The translations under genes and the position numbers were made by a program. This document shows positions 1 to 5,934 of a DNA stretch of 7,770 nt, one piece after another. The stretch lies in the NCBI GenBank assembly GCA_958448555.1, contig CAUDEL010000077.1:1-7770 (forward strand), read 5' to 3'. The first letter of the stretch is position 1. Each line of letters begins with the position of its first letter. Source of the stretch: Limiplasma sp958448555. Lineage in GTDB: Bacteria; Bacillota; Clostridia; Christensenellales; Aristaeellaceae. The notes beneath the pieces were generated by a model that had not been told where the DNA came from, ran no database searches, and worked only from the letters and a program-made list of their open reading frames with translations.

Positions 1-1
1 G

Positions 2-52
2 ATTGAGGTTGCGGACCTGCGGCCCTCCGAGCCTCCCCAAAGGGTTTTTTGA
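2..52 (+). CDS. possible C-terminal tail of an upstream gene (partial)
   Basis: One frame is open from the left edge to a TGA at 50-52 and would encode a tail reading IEVADLRPSEPPQRVF. It stops ten bases before a strong intrinsic terminator, which is where the last gene of a unit would end. The other plus frames either stop at once (TGA at 4-6) or run through the terminator and the next promoter. With only 16 residues there is no recognisable domain, so the stretch could equally be non-coding leader or spacer. This rests on position only. Confidence 0.28.
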   Translation: MEVADLRPSEPPQRVF

Positions 53-61
53 CAGCCTGAG

Positions 62-89
62 GCCCCGCCTGCTTGCAGGCGGGGCTTTT
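62..89 (+). terminator. intrinsic terminator of the upstream unit
   Basis: A perfect 10-bp GC-rich inverted repeat (GCCCCGCCTG at 62-71, CAGGCGGGGC at 76-85) with a CTTG loop is followed directly by TTTT at 86-89. This is a standard Rho-independent terminator for transcription entering from the left. It ends only 8 bases before the -35 region of the next promoter, so it insulates the operon that follows. Confidence 0.85.
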
Positions 90-97
90 GCGCGCTC

Positions 98-126
98 TTG
101 TGCGCCCGGCGGGCATGGGGTATAAT
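98..126 (+). promoter_or_regulatory. sigma-A promoter of the five-gene operon
   Basis: A perfect -10 hexamer TATAAT lies at 121-126. At the optimal 17-bp spacing there is a weak -35 (TTGTGC at 98-103, three of six consensus bases). A TG at 116-117 lies two bases too far upstream to form a strict extended -10. Transcription would begin near 133, giving a leader of about 25 nt before the ATG at 158. No operator or riboswitch fits in so short a leader. Confidence 0.72.
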
Positions 127-141
127 GGATGCATCTGAGTT

Positions 142-150
142 GGAAGGAGG
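142..150 (+). promoter_or_regulatory. ribosome binding site that sets the start at 158
   Basis: GGAAGGAGG lies 7 nt upstream of the ATG at 158. The upstream in-frame candidates (TTG at 98, ATG at 125) sit inside the promoter itself and would not be in the transcript, so 158 is the only credible start. Confidence 0.85.
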
Positions 151-157
151 ACGGGCC

Positions 158-733
158 ATGCGCAGGCGGGAATGGCGGCTGACCGCGCTGGTGCTGGGAT
201 GCCTGGCGCTGCTTTCGGCGGGAATGACCGCCTGGGTGCTCGTCAGGGAACGCCCGGAAAATGTGGCGGCGTTTGAGACGCGGTTTCTGGATCTGAGCGG
301 CCTGGCCTTTGAGGCGCAGGACGGGCTTTTGATGGAGGTACAGCCCGAGGCGCTGACGATTCGCTGGGAGGCGGGCGGCACGGAGCCGCTGCGGGCCGCC
401 GTGACGGCCGCGCTGGAGCCGGGCGCCTCGGGGGCGACGCTCACCGTCTATGCCTCAGGACAGCAAAACGCGCTGGCCGGGGAACGATGGGGATACCAGG
501 TATGGCTGGAATTGACCTGCCTTTCTCAGGCGGACGGGCGCGAGATCGCCCAGGGGCGCATCGAGCTGCCCATGGAAAGCGACAAGGAGCGCTCCCGCGC
601 CTGCGCGGTCAGCGTGCGCGCGGAGCCGGGGGAGGCGTGCAGCGTGCGCGCGGCGCTGTGCGTCTCGCCGCTGGACGGGACGCTGGAGGCCGGCTGGGTG
701 ACGCTGGCGGACTGGGAGGTGAACGCGTGGTGA
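158..733 (+). CDS. single-pass membrane-anchored protein of unknown function
   Basis: The product is 191 aa and I do not recognise the family. An N-terminal Arg-rich stretch (MRRREWR) is followed by one hydrophobic helix at about residues 8-29 with no cleavage site or lipobox that I can see, so it looks like a signal anchor with an outward-facing C-terminal domain. Residues 40-191 have alternating polar and hydrophobic residues typical of a beta-rich extracellular domain (for example residues 93-100 and 112-121), with four cysteines (C121, C149, C161, C168). It is the first gene of the operon, and its stop overlaps the start of the glycosyltransferase by 4 bp (GTGA at 730-733). Translational coupling suggests the two proteins work together at the membrane, perhaps as accessory and enzyme; this is inference from context only. 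Confidence 0.8.
   Translation: MRRREWRLTALVLGCLALLSAGMTAWVLVRERPENVAAFETRFLDLSGLAFEAQDGLLMEVQPEALTIRWEAGGTEPLRAAVTAALEPGASGATLTVYASGQQNALAGERWGYQVWLELTCLSQADGREIAQGRIELPMESDKERSRACAVSVRAEPGEACSVRAALCVSPLDGTLEAGWVTLADWEVNAW
715..722 (+). promoter_or_regulatory. ribosome binding site that sets the start at 730
   Basis: GGAGGTGA inside the 3' end of the preceding gene lies 7 nt before the GTG at 730 and only 4 nt before the GTG at 727. The spacing favours 730, which also gives the classic GTGA stop/start overlap. Confidence 0.7.
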
Positions 734-1989
734 CGCAGGTCCGGGAAACGGTTTCCCCACGCCGCGCCGCCCTGGTGCTGGCGGCGATTCTGGCGGTGGG
801 GCTGGCGCTGCGCGTAGCGGCCATTTTGCCCTATGCCATGGGTCCAAACACCTATTCCGATGACAACGGCTACCTCACCAGCGGCGTCACCTTCGCGCGC
901 ACGGGCTATATCGCCTACGCCGACCCCGCGCTGCAAACCACGGCCATTGGTCCGGGCATGCCGCTTCTGCTGGGCGGGCTCGTTGCGCTTCTCGGCGCGG
1001 AGCCGGCCGGGCTGGTGGCGGCGCATATCCTGTTTTCCGCCATCGGCCTCCTCACCGCCGTGGCGGCCTATCTGCTGGGGACGATGCTGTGCTCGCGCAC
1101 GGCGGGGCTGCTGGCCGCCGCCGCGTGCGTACTGGAGCCGTCGCTGATCTCGGTCAACATCGTCTTTCTCACCGAGACGCCCTACATGTGCCTCAACCTG
1201 CTGGCCATCTGCTGCTTCCTGGCCAGCGCCCGCCGGTGGAGCTGGGGGCGCTACTGGGCCGGGATGATGTGTCTGTGTGGCGCGGCGCTGTTCAAGGGCC
1301 TTGCGCTGCTGGCCGTGGTCGCGCCGCTGGCGGCCCTTGTCAGGCGCGGGGAGCGGCTGCGCGTGTGGCTGCCCCGGGCGGCGGCGGGCGCGCTGGCGTT
1401 TGCGCTGGTCTTTCTCCCCTGGTGGGTGCGAAACGCCTGTCTCACGGGCGAGTTCGTGCCCTTTACGGCCAACCGCGGCGACATCCAGCTCATGGGCACC
1501 TACGAGGGCTGGGGCTATCCCGAGGGCACCTACGAGGAGGCTGTGCTGGAGGCTGACCGCGAGGCCTGGGAGCAGGGCTATCAGGAGGATATGGAGCGGC
1601 GCTTCGAGCGGCGCGGGGAGATGGGCAGGGAGCGGATGGAGGCGTGGCTGCGGGAAGCCCCCCTGGGCTTTGTGGCGACGCACCTGCTCTATAAGCCCCT
1701 CAAGCTCACGCTCGAGAGCCTGACCACGGTGGACCTGCTGCCCCCAAAGGCCGTGGCGCTGGCGTGGTGGGCCTGCCTGGCGGTGGCGGTGTGGGGGCTT
1801 GTGTGTCCGCGCTGGGGCGGCCGGGCCGGTCGGGGATACTACGCACCCGCGGCCTACCTGCTCGTCGCCACGATGGTGACGGCCGTCTATGCGCCGCTGG
1901 CGCGCTACGGCGTCTCCCACGTGCCGCTGTGGCTGTTTTATACGGGGGCCGGCGGGGCGGACCTGCTGGCGCGGCTGAAAAGAAAATGA
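730..1989 (+). CDS. GT39/ArnT-like polytopic membrane glycosyltransferase (GT-C fold)
   Basis: The 419-aa protein starts at GTG. It has a short cytoplasmic N-terminus, a first transmembrane helix at about 12-35, then an acidic loop YSDDNGY (residues 42-48) where GT-C enzymes carry their catalytic or metal-binding Asp. About nine or more further helices follow (roughly 75-90, 96-120, 124-145, 152-167, 175-203, 214-232, 343-360, 372-390, 397-412). LTETPYM (147-153) matches the conserved Thr/Ser-Glu-Thr helix start of the PMT/ArnT family, and PLARY (389-393) resembles its C-terminal (P)xRY motif. A hydrophilic charged segment at about 235-340 is probably extracytoplasmic. Family members use polyprenyl-phosphate sugars and transfer outside the membrane onto lipids, cell-wall polymers or proteins; the acceptor here is unknown. 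Translation is probably coupled to the anchored protein upstream. At about 420 aa it is shorter than many ArnT enzymes. Confidence 0.82.
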   Translation: MTQVRETVSPRRAALVLAAILAVGLALRVAAILPYAMGPNTYSDDNGYLTSGVTFARTGYIAYADPALQTTAIGPGMPLLLGGLVALLGAEPAGLVAAHILFSAIGLLTAVAAYLLGTMLCSRTAGLLAAAACVLEPSLISVNIVFLTETPYMCLNLLAICCFLASARRWSWGRYWAGMMCLCGAALFKGLALLAVVAPLAALVRRGERLRVWLPRAAAGALAFALVFLPWWVRNACLTGEFVPFTANRGDIQLMGTYEGWGYPEGTYEEAVLEADREAWEQGYQEDMERRFERRGEMGRERMEAWLREAPLGFVATHLLYKPLKLTLESLTTVDLLPPKAVALAWWACLAVAVWGLVCPRWGGRAGRGYYAPAAYLLVATMVTAVYAPLARYGVSHVPLWLFYTGAGGADLLARLKRK

Positions 1990-2020
1990 TGGTTTTTCCG
2001 CCTTCGGTGCAAACTACACG

Positions 2021-2025
2021 GGAGG
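2021..2025 (+). promoter_or_regulatory. ribosome binding site that sets the start at 2034
   Basis: GGAGG (within GGAGGTGG) lies 8 nt before the ATG at 2034. In-frame ATGs at 1986 and 1989 overlap the preceding stop but have no such site. An out-of-frame ATG at 2030 also sits close to the site, but its frame is a shadow. Confidence 0.7.
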
Positions 2026-2033
2026 TGGAATGG

Positions 2034-2423
2034 ATGAACGCGAGGCTTTGGCGCCGCTGGCGGCTGAACGACGCTTCCGGCGCGCCCCCGGACAGCGAGG
2101 ACCGCGCGCAGATGGGAAAAGGGGAACAGGAGTCCCCGGACATGGAAAAGGCGGGGCTGGTGGTGCGGCAGATCGACCGCTGGATCGCCTCCATGGAAAG
2201 GCTCCGGCTGGCCGATTACGTGCGCTATGTGGACGACCGCAAGCGGCTTTTCTGGACGAGCTTTTTCAGCGGCGTGGCGCGCGGGGTGGGTATGGCGGTC
2301 GGCTTTACGATCCTGGGCGCGATTCTGGTGCTCATTTTGCAGGACCTGGCGCGCCACAACCTGCCGCTGATCGGGGACGTGCTGGCGCAGATCGTCAGCG
2401 TGGTACAGAAACGACTGGAATAG
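2034..2423 (+). CDS. DUF5665-like small membrane protein
   Basis: The product is 129 aa. Residues 1-40 are hydrophilic and look disordered. Residues 41-72 form a charged amphipathic helix (VVRQIDRW, DYVRYVDDRKR), followed by SGVARGVGMAVGFTILGA at about 79-96 and one hydrophobic helix to about 103. The C-terminus LPLIGDVLAQIVSVVQ (110-125) completes the pattern. The order 'aromatic-rich helix, GxARGxGxAxGFTxLGA membrane helix, LPxIGDxxAxIV tail' matches my memory of DUF5665, a family seen in Firmicutes and of unknown function. Its N-terminus is longer than I would expect for the family. It lies 44 bp after the glycosyltransferase and 9 bp before lspA, so it is cotranscribed with envelope genes. 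No enzymatic motif is visible; a scaffold or membrane-organising role would be speculation. Confidence 0.78.
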   Translation: MNARLWRRWRLNDASGAPPDSEDRAQMGKGEQESPDMEKAGLVVRQIDRWIASMERLRLADYVRYVDDRKRLFWTSFFSGVARGVGMAVGFTILGAILVLILQDLARHNLPLIGDVLAQIVSVVQKRLE

Positions 2424-2432
2424 AGGTGCCCA

Positions 2433-2930
2433 ATGAGGCGATTGATCGGAGCGCTCGCGGCGACGCTTGCGCTGGACGCCGCGACCAAGGCGCTCTCGAG
2501 CGCGCTGCTGGCGGGCCGGGAGGTAAAGCTGGGGTGGCTGGTAGAGCTAAAGCTCACACGAAACGACGGCATGGCGCTGGGGCTGTTTTCGGGCAATCAG
2601 GCGGCGGGAGTGCTCTTGCCCGTCGCCGTGATCCTCTGCGGATGGCTCCTGATGCGGCGATACCGCACGACGGCCTTTACCCAGACGGCCTGCGGGCTGG
2701 TGCTGGGCGGATTTCTGGGCAATTTTCTCCAGCGGCTGTACCAGGGCTGGGTGCTGGATATGATCTATTTCCCGTTTCTGCCCTGGTTTGTATGCAATGT
2801 GGCGGACATCGCCATCTGCGCGGGCGTTACGCTGATGGCGGCGAGCCTGCTGTTTCGCCCCCAGGACTGGAAGGAAGCGAAGGACGATGCAAAGGATAAC
2901 GGCGGTGGCCCCGGAGGAGTCACGCCTTGA
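2433..2930 (+). CDS. lspA: lipoprotein signal peptidase (signal peptidase II), variant active-site motif
   Basis: LspA is the membrane aspartyl protease that cleaves the signal peptide of diacylglyceryl-modified prolipoproteins. The 165-aa protein has four hydrophobic segments and the family's conserved blocks: LDAATK (D15), RNDGMALGLF (N44, G46), GGFLGNFLQR (92-101), VLDMI (D109) and CNVADIAI (N122, D125). D109 and D125 correspond to the catalytic pair described for the Pseudomonas enzyme (D124, D143). The unusual point is Q100 (codon CAG, 2730-2732), where the conserved GNxxDR motif has Asp. The C-terminal tail after about residue 145 is hydrophilic and Gly-rich and overlaps the start of rluD by 44 bp. 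An AGAGGTG site at 2422-2428 precedes the ATG. A likely local substrate is the TPR lipoprotein at 4400-5182. It could be a divergent LspA paralogue with another LspA elsewhere in the genome. Confidence 0.9.
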   Translation: MRRLIGALAATLALDAATKALSSALLAGREVKLGWLVELKLTRNDGMALGLFSGNQAAGVLLPVAVILCGWLLMRRYRTTAFTQTACGLVLGGFLGNFLQRLYQGWVLDMIYFPFLPWFVCNVADIAICAGVTLMAASLLFRPQDWKEAKDDAKDNGGGPGGVTP

Positions 2931-3825
2931 CGTGCTGGCGGCCCGTGCCGGGGGGACGAGCCGGTCGCAGGCGGCGCGGTGGATCGAGCAGGGCCTGTGC
3001 CGCGTCAACGGCCAGATGCGCGTCAAGCCCGCCTTCAAGGTCGGCGCCGGGGAGACGGTCGAGCTGACCGTGCCCGAGGCCGCGGAGGCGACGGTGGAAA
3101 AGGAGGATATCCCGCTGGAGGTCCTCTATGAGGACGGGGACCTGGCGGTCGTGGTCAAGCCCTGCGGCATGGTGGTGCATCCCGCCGCGGGCAACGAGCA
3201 CGGCACGCTGGTCAATGCGCTGCTGTATCGGATGGAAGGCCTCAGCGGCATCGGCGGGGTAAAGCGCCCGGGGATCGTGCACCGGCTGGACAAGGACACC
3301 AGCGGCCTTTTGCTGGTGGCCAAGAACGACGAGGCGCACAGGGGCCTGAGCGACCAGCTTCGCGGCCGCAGGATGGAAAAGCACTACCTGGCCGTGGTGG
3401 ACGGGCGCATGCGGGAGCCGTCCGGGCGGGTGGAGAAGGCCATCGCCCGCAGCACAAAGGACCGCAAGCGCATGGCTGTGGACCCGGCCGGGCGCGAGGC
3501 GGTGACGGAATGGACGCTGCTGGAAAATCTGAAAGACGCCGCGCTTTTGGATGTGCACATCCTCACCGGCCGCACGCATCAGATCCGCGTGCATATGCAA
3601 AGCCTCCATCATCCCGTGGCCGGGGACCCCATTTACGGACAGAAAAACGGCGTGCGCGCACCCAGGCTGATGCTGCACGCCTATACGCTTTCCTTCACGC
3701 ACCCGCGAACGGGCGAGCGCATGACCTTTTGCGCGCCGCCGCCGGAGGCGTTTACCGCGGCCGTGCAAAAGTGGCGGGAGGACCCCGCCGCGCCGCTGCC
3801 TTACCGGGCGGGCTGCTCCGGCTGA
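2887..3825 (+). CDS. rluD: RluA-family 23S rRNA pseudouridine synthase (RluD-like)
   Basis: The 312-aa protein isomerises specific uridines of 23S rRNA to pseudouridine. An S4 RNA-binding domain occupies about 11-72 (SRLDVLAA, GTSRSQAARWIEQGLCRVNG). The catalytic domain follows with the RluA-family signature HRLDKDTSG (132-140), in which D135 is the catalytic Asp, KPCGMVVHP (91-99), and the late motif GRTHQIRVHM. Length and domain order match RluD/YlyB-type enzymes, which modify helix 69 in E. coli; the exact target here is not proven by sequence. The ATG at 2887 lies inside lspA, preceded by GGAAGGAAG and GAAGGAC; the S4 domain begins right after it, so no later start fits. It is the last gene of the operon. 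Its final 25 bases overlap the end of tdk on the other strand, and no terminator is seen between them. Confidence 0.95.
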   Translation: MQRITAVAPEESRLDVLAARAGGTSRSQAARWIEQGLCRVNGQMRVKPAFKVGAGETVELTVPEAAEATVEKEDIPLEVLYEDGDLAVVVKPCGMVVHPAAGNEHGTLVNALLYRMEGLSGIGGVKRPGIVHRLDKDTSGLLLVAKNDEAHRGLSDQLRGRRMEKHYLAVVDGRMREPSGRVEKAIARSTKDRKRMAVDPAGREAVTEWTLLENLKDAALLDVHILTGRTHQIRVHMQSLHHPVAGDPIYGQKNGVRAPRLMLHAYTLSFTHPRTGERMTFCAPPPEAFTAAVQKWREDPAAPLPYRAGCSG

Positions 3826-4379
3826 TCGGGGCCGAGCTTTCCCTGCGTCCAGTGCCGGCGGCACAGGCTCACATAGCTCTCGCTGCCGCCCAGGACGATC
3901 TGCTCGCCCTCGCGCGCCATCTTGCCGTCGATGACGCGCGCGTTGCAGACGGCTTTTTTGCCGCACCAGCAGATGGTCTTGACCTCCTCGATGGTGTCGG
4001 CCCAGGCCAGCAGCCACTGACTGCCCTCGAACAGCTCGTTTCTAAAGTCGCAGCGCAGCCCGTAGGCGATCACGGGGACGTTGTCCACGTCCACCACGCG
4101 CACGAGCCGCTCCACCTGTGCGCGGCTGAGGAACTGCGCCTCGTCCACGATCAGGCAGTCGTAGTCGCGCACGTTGAAGCGGTCGAGGTCCTCGATGAAC
4201 TGACACTCACAGCTCAGTCCGCTGCGGCTGGCGACCATCGTCGCCCCGTCGCGGCTGTCCACGCGCGGCTTGAGCATCAAAACCCGCTGCCCGCGCTCGA
4301 GGTAGTTATGGCGTACCATGATGGCGTTGGCGGTCTTGCTCGACCCCATCGCGCCGTAGCGGAAATAGAGCTTGGCCAT
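3801..4379 (-). CDS. tdk: thymidine kinase (type II)
   Basis: It phosphorylates thymidine to dTMP in nucleotide salvage in the cytoplasm. The 192-aa protein has the P-loop GAMGSSKT (9-16) and DEAQF (79-83), with E80 as the expected catalytic base. YGLRCDFRNELFEGSQ (106-121), a zinc site probably formed by C137, C139, C173 and H176, and the lasso with VLGGSESYVSLCRRHW (162-177) follow. The CxC zinc knuckle and the 'LLAWADxxEEVKTICWCG' block resemble the E. coli-type Tdk rather than the CxxC form of Bacillus. GGAGG at 4394-4390 lies 10 nt before the ATG. The gene follows the lipoprotein gene by only 20 bp, so it is probably the last gene of the minus-strand operon. Its 3' end overlaps rluD tail to tail. 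Confidence 0.95.
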   Translation of the reverse strand: MAKLYFRYGAMGSSKTANAIMVRHNYLERGQRVLMLKPRVDSRDGATMVASRSGLSCECQFIEDLDRFNVRDYDCLIVDEAQFLSRAQVERLVRVVDVDNVPVIAYGLRCDFRNELFEGSQWLLAWADTIEEVKTICWCGKKAVCNARVIDGKMAREGEQIVLGGSESYVSLCRRHWTQGKLGPDQPEQPAR

Positions 4380-4399
4380 GGAAAATCAGCCTCCGATCG

Positions 4400-5182
4400 T
4401 CATTCGATGCCCAACTGGGACGCGAGATCCTGCGCGCGCTGCGCCGCGTCGCGGTAGCCGGACAGGGAGGAAAACAGGTCATAGGCGCCCTGCGCGTCGC
4501 CGCTTTGCTCCAGCCGGTCGGCCTCGTCGTACTGGGCGTCCTTGAGGTAAATCTTACATTCGACCGCCTGGTCGGCGCTGCTGAGGTAGTCGCCCAGGAG
4601 GTTAAACAGGTCGATGGCGTTTTGATAGTCACCCGCGTTTTTCAGCTCGATGGCGCGGTTGTAGATCTGCCCGCGCAGGTTGTAGAGGCGGTCCTCGGCG
4701 TCGTCGATGGTGAGGGCGTTCTCATAGGCGAACATCGCGTCCTCATAGCGGGCCTCCTCCTCCGCGGCGCGGCCCAGGCAGTACTGGCAGCGCATGGGCG
4801 CGTCCTCAAACTCGCCGATGGCCGCAAACGCCTCGGCGGCCTCGGCAAAGCGCCCCTCGTCGGCCAGCGCGTGCGCGTGGCAGTACTGATAGCGCTCCTC
4901 CCCGTAGAGCAGATCCCGCGACTGGGCAAAGCACGGCTCGGCCTCGGCGTACTGTCCCTGCTCGTAGAACACCAGGCCGTGGGAATAGGCGGCGTAGGCC
5001 GCGGCGTTGGCGTAGTCGCCCAGGCGGTCGAAGGCCTCGGCGGCATCGGCATACTCGCCGGAGGCAAAGGTGCTCAGGGCGCGCTCGTAAGCGCGGCTGT
5101 AATCGGCCGAGCATGCGCACAGGCAAAGCAGCAGGCCGGCGCACAGGCCCGAGAGCATGGCGCGGCGGATGATGGAATTCAT
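4400..5182 (-). CDS. TPR-repeat lipoprotein
   Basis: This is a 260-aa exported lipoprotein of unknown function. An Arg-containing n-region (MNSIIRRAM) and a hydrophobic core end in the lipobox LCAC (21-24), so C24 would be lipidated and the protein anchored to the outer face of the membrane after LspA cleavage. The rest is helical TPR-like or Sel1-like repeat with the pattern 'A..xG.Y.xAxxxFxxLGDY..A', for example ASGEYADAAEAFDRLGDY, EQGQYAEAEPCF, DEGRFAEAAEAFAAIGEF and NAGDYQNAIDLFNLLGDY, with roughly seven units. Such repeats usually bind proteins. GGGAGG at 5195-5190 places the start at ATG 5182; a GTG at 5188 is in frame but lies on top of the site. It starts 2 bp after the acetyltransferase stop and is followed 20 bp later by tdk. 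Which partner it binds cannot be told from the sequence. Confidence 0.85.
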   Translation of the reverse strand: MNSIIRRAMLSGLCAGLLLCLCACSADYSRAYERALSTFASGEYADAAEAFDRLGDYANAAAYAAYSHGLVFYEQGQYAEAEPCFAQSRDLLYGEERYQYCHAHALADEGRFAEAAEAFAAIGEFEDAPMRCQYCLGRAAEEEARYEDAMFAYENALTIDDAEDRLYNLRGQIYNRAIELKNAGDYQNAIDLFNLLGDYLSSADQAVECKIYLKDAQYDEADRLEQSGDAQGAYDLFSSLSGYRDAAQRAQDLASQLGIE

Positions 5183-5184
5183 GC

Positions 5185-5766
5185 TCACCCCTCCCTGTCG
5201 TCAGGATGAAATTCACTTCGCAAAATGGCGTAGAGCTCCACGTCGGCGAAGCGTCCCTTGTTGTAGATGCGCTGGCGGAGGGTGCCCTCGTGCTTCATGC
5301 CGGCGTTGCGCATCACATGCCCGCTGGCGGGGTTGTCACATTCGTGCTGGGCCTCGATGCGGTTGAGGTGGAGCTGCCCGAACCCGAACGCCAGCACGGC
5401 TTTGAGCGCTTCGCTCATCAGGCCACGGTTCCAGTAGTCGCGGCTGAGGCTGTAGCCCACCTCGGCCGAGCGGTTCTCGCTCTGGACCCACATGAAGCCG
5501 ATGGTGCCCACGACCTTTCCCGTCTCACGCAGCGCGATGGCGAAGGTCCCGGGCGCGAAGCTTCGGTACTGTCGCAGGAGATAGCGGATGTAGGCGCGCG
5601 TCTGATGGATGGAGCGGTGTGCCTCCCAAAGCACGTGGCGCGCCACCTCCGGGTCGCGGGAGTATTCATACAGGTCCTGCGCATCGCTCATGCGCACGGG
5701 GCGCAGGACGAGCCGCTGCGTATAGAGCGCAGGCAGGCGCCCAAAGACCTCCAGATATGTCTGCAT
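5185..5766 (-). CDS. GNAT acetyltransferase, RimJ/RimL type
   Basis: The 193-aa protein belongs to the GNAT fold, which transfers acetyl from acetyl-CoA to an amine, often a protein N-terminus in the RimJ/RimL group. Visible blocks are TQRLVLRPVRMSDAQDLYEY (16-35, beta1-alpha1), TFAIALRETGKVVGTIGF (74-91), AEVGYSLSRDYWNRGLMSEA (101-120, the acetyl-CoA pyrophosphate loop) and an RNAGMKHEGTLRQR block (153-166) typical of this subgroup. HLNRIEAQHECDNPASGHVM (133-152) contains the usual RIEA..xxxNxxS motif. AAGGAAGG at 5785-5778 is 11 nt before the ATG. It sits between a small membrane protein (30 bp upstream) and the TPR lipoprotein (2 bp downstream). The substrate is unknown; small-molecule or antibiotic acetylation cannot be excluded, but ribosomal or general protein acetylation is more usual for this subgroup. 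Confidence 0.9.
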   Translation of the reverse strand: MQTYLEVFGRLPALYTQRLVLRPVRMSDAQDLYEYSRDPEVARHVLWEAHRSIHQTRAYIRYLLRQYRSFAPGTFAIALRETGKVVGTIGFMWVQSENRSAEVGYSLSRDYWNRGLMSEALKAVLAFGFGQLHLNRIEAQHECDNPASGHVMRNAGMKHEGTLRQRIYNKGRFADVELYAILRSEFHPDDREG

Positions 5767-5796
5767 GACGGGGTAGACCTTCCTTTTTCGACGGTT

Positions 5797-5934
5797 TCAC
5801 AGGGCCCATGCGCCCGCCTGGACAAAGGGCGGCGTGCTCAGCCCCAGATAGAGCAGATAGACGCCCAACGCCAGCAGCGCAAGCAGCGCCACAATCAAAA
5901 AACCAAAGAGATGAGAACGGCCTGAACGGGACAT
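5797..5934 (-). CDS. 45-residue single-helix membrane protein
   Basis: The ORF has an ideal ribosome binding site (AAGGAGG at 5947-5941, 6 nt before the ATG at 5934) and a coherent membrane-protein composition. A short basic head (MSRSGRSHL) is followed by one long hydrophobic segment at about residues 9-32 (FGFLIVALLALLALGVYLLY) and a short tail containing TPP and ending AWAL. A longer reading from an upstream ATG at 5991 would pass through the binding site and add a low-quality N-terminus. I recognise no family. It lies between the Nudix gene and the acetyltransferase, on the same strand, and is probably cotranscribed with them. The basic head and lack of a lipobox suggest a small inner-membrane protein, possibly regulatory. 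Confidence 0.65.
   Translation of the reverse strand: MSRSGRSHLFGFLIVALLALLALGVYLLYLGLSTPPFVQAGAWAL

Noticed and set aside
32..50. CCC-AAA-GGG followed by six Ts as a second terminator
   Set aside because: A 3-bp stem is not stable, and the strong hairpin at 62-89 already explains termination.
526..1920. Long minus-strand open frame (464 codons) opposite the glycosyltransferase
   Set aside because: It is rich in Arg, His, Gln and Pro with no domain, has no ribosome binding site, and lies against a well-supported membrane enzyme. This is the usual GC-rich shadow.
2920..4017. Minus-strand open frame (365 codons) across rluD and the end of tdk
   Set aside because: It overlaps two clear conserved genes, has no ribosome binding site and no recognisable domain.
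3510..5925. Plus-strand open frames opposite tdk, the lipoprotein and the acetyltransferase
   Set aside because: Their Val/Leu/Gly/Ala/His-rich sequences mirror the codon bias of the real minus-strand genes and contain no conserved motif.
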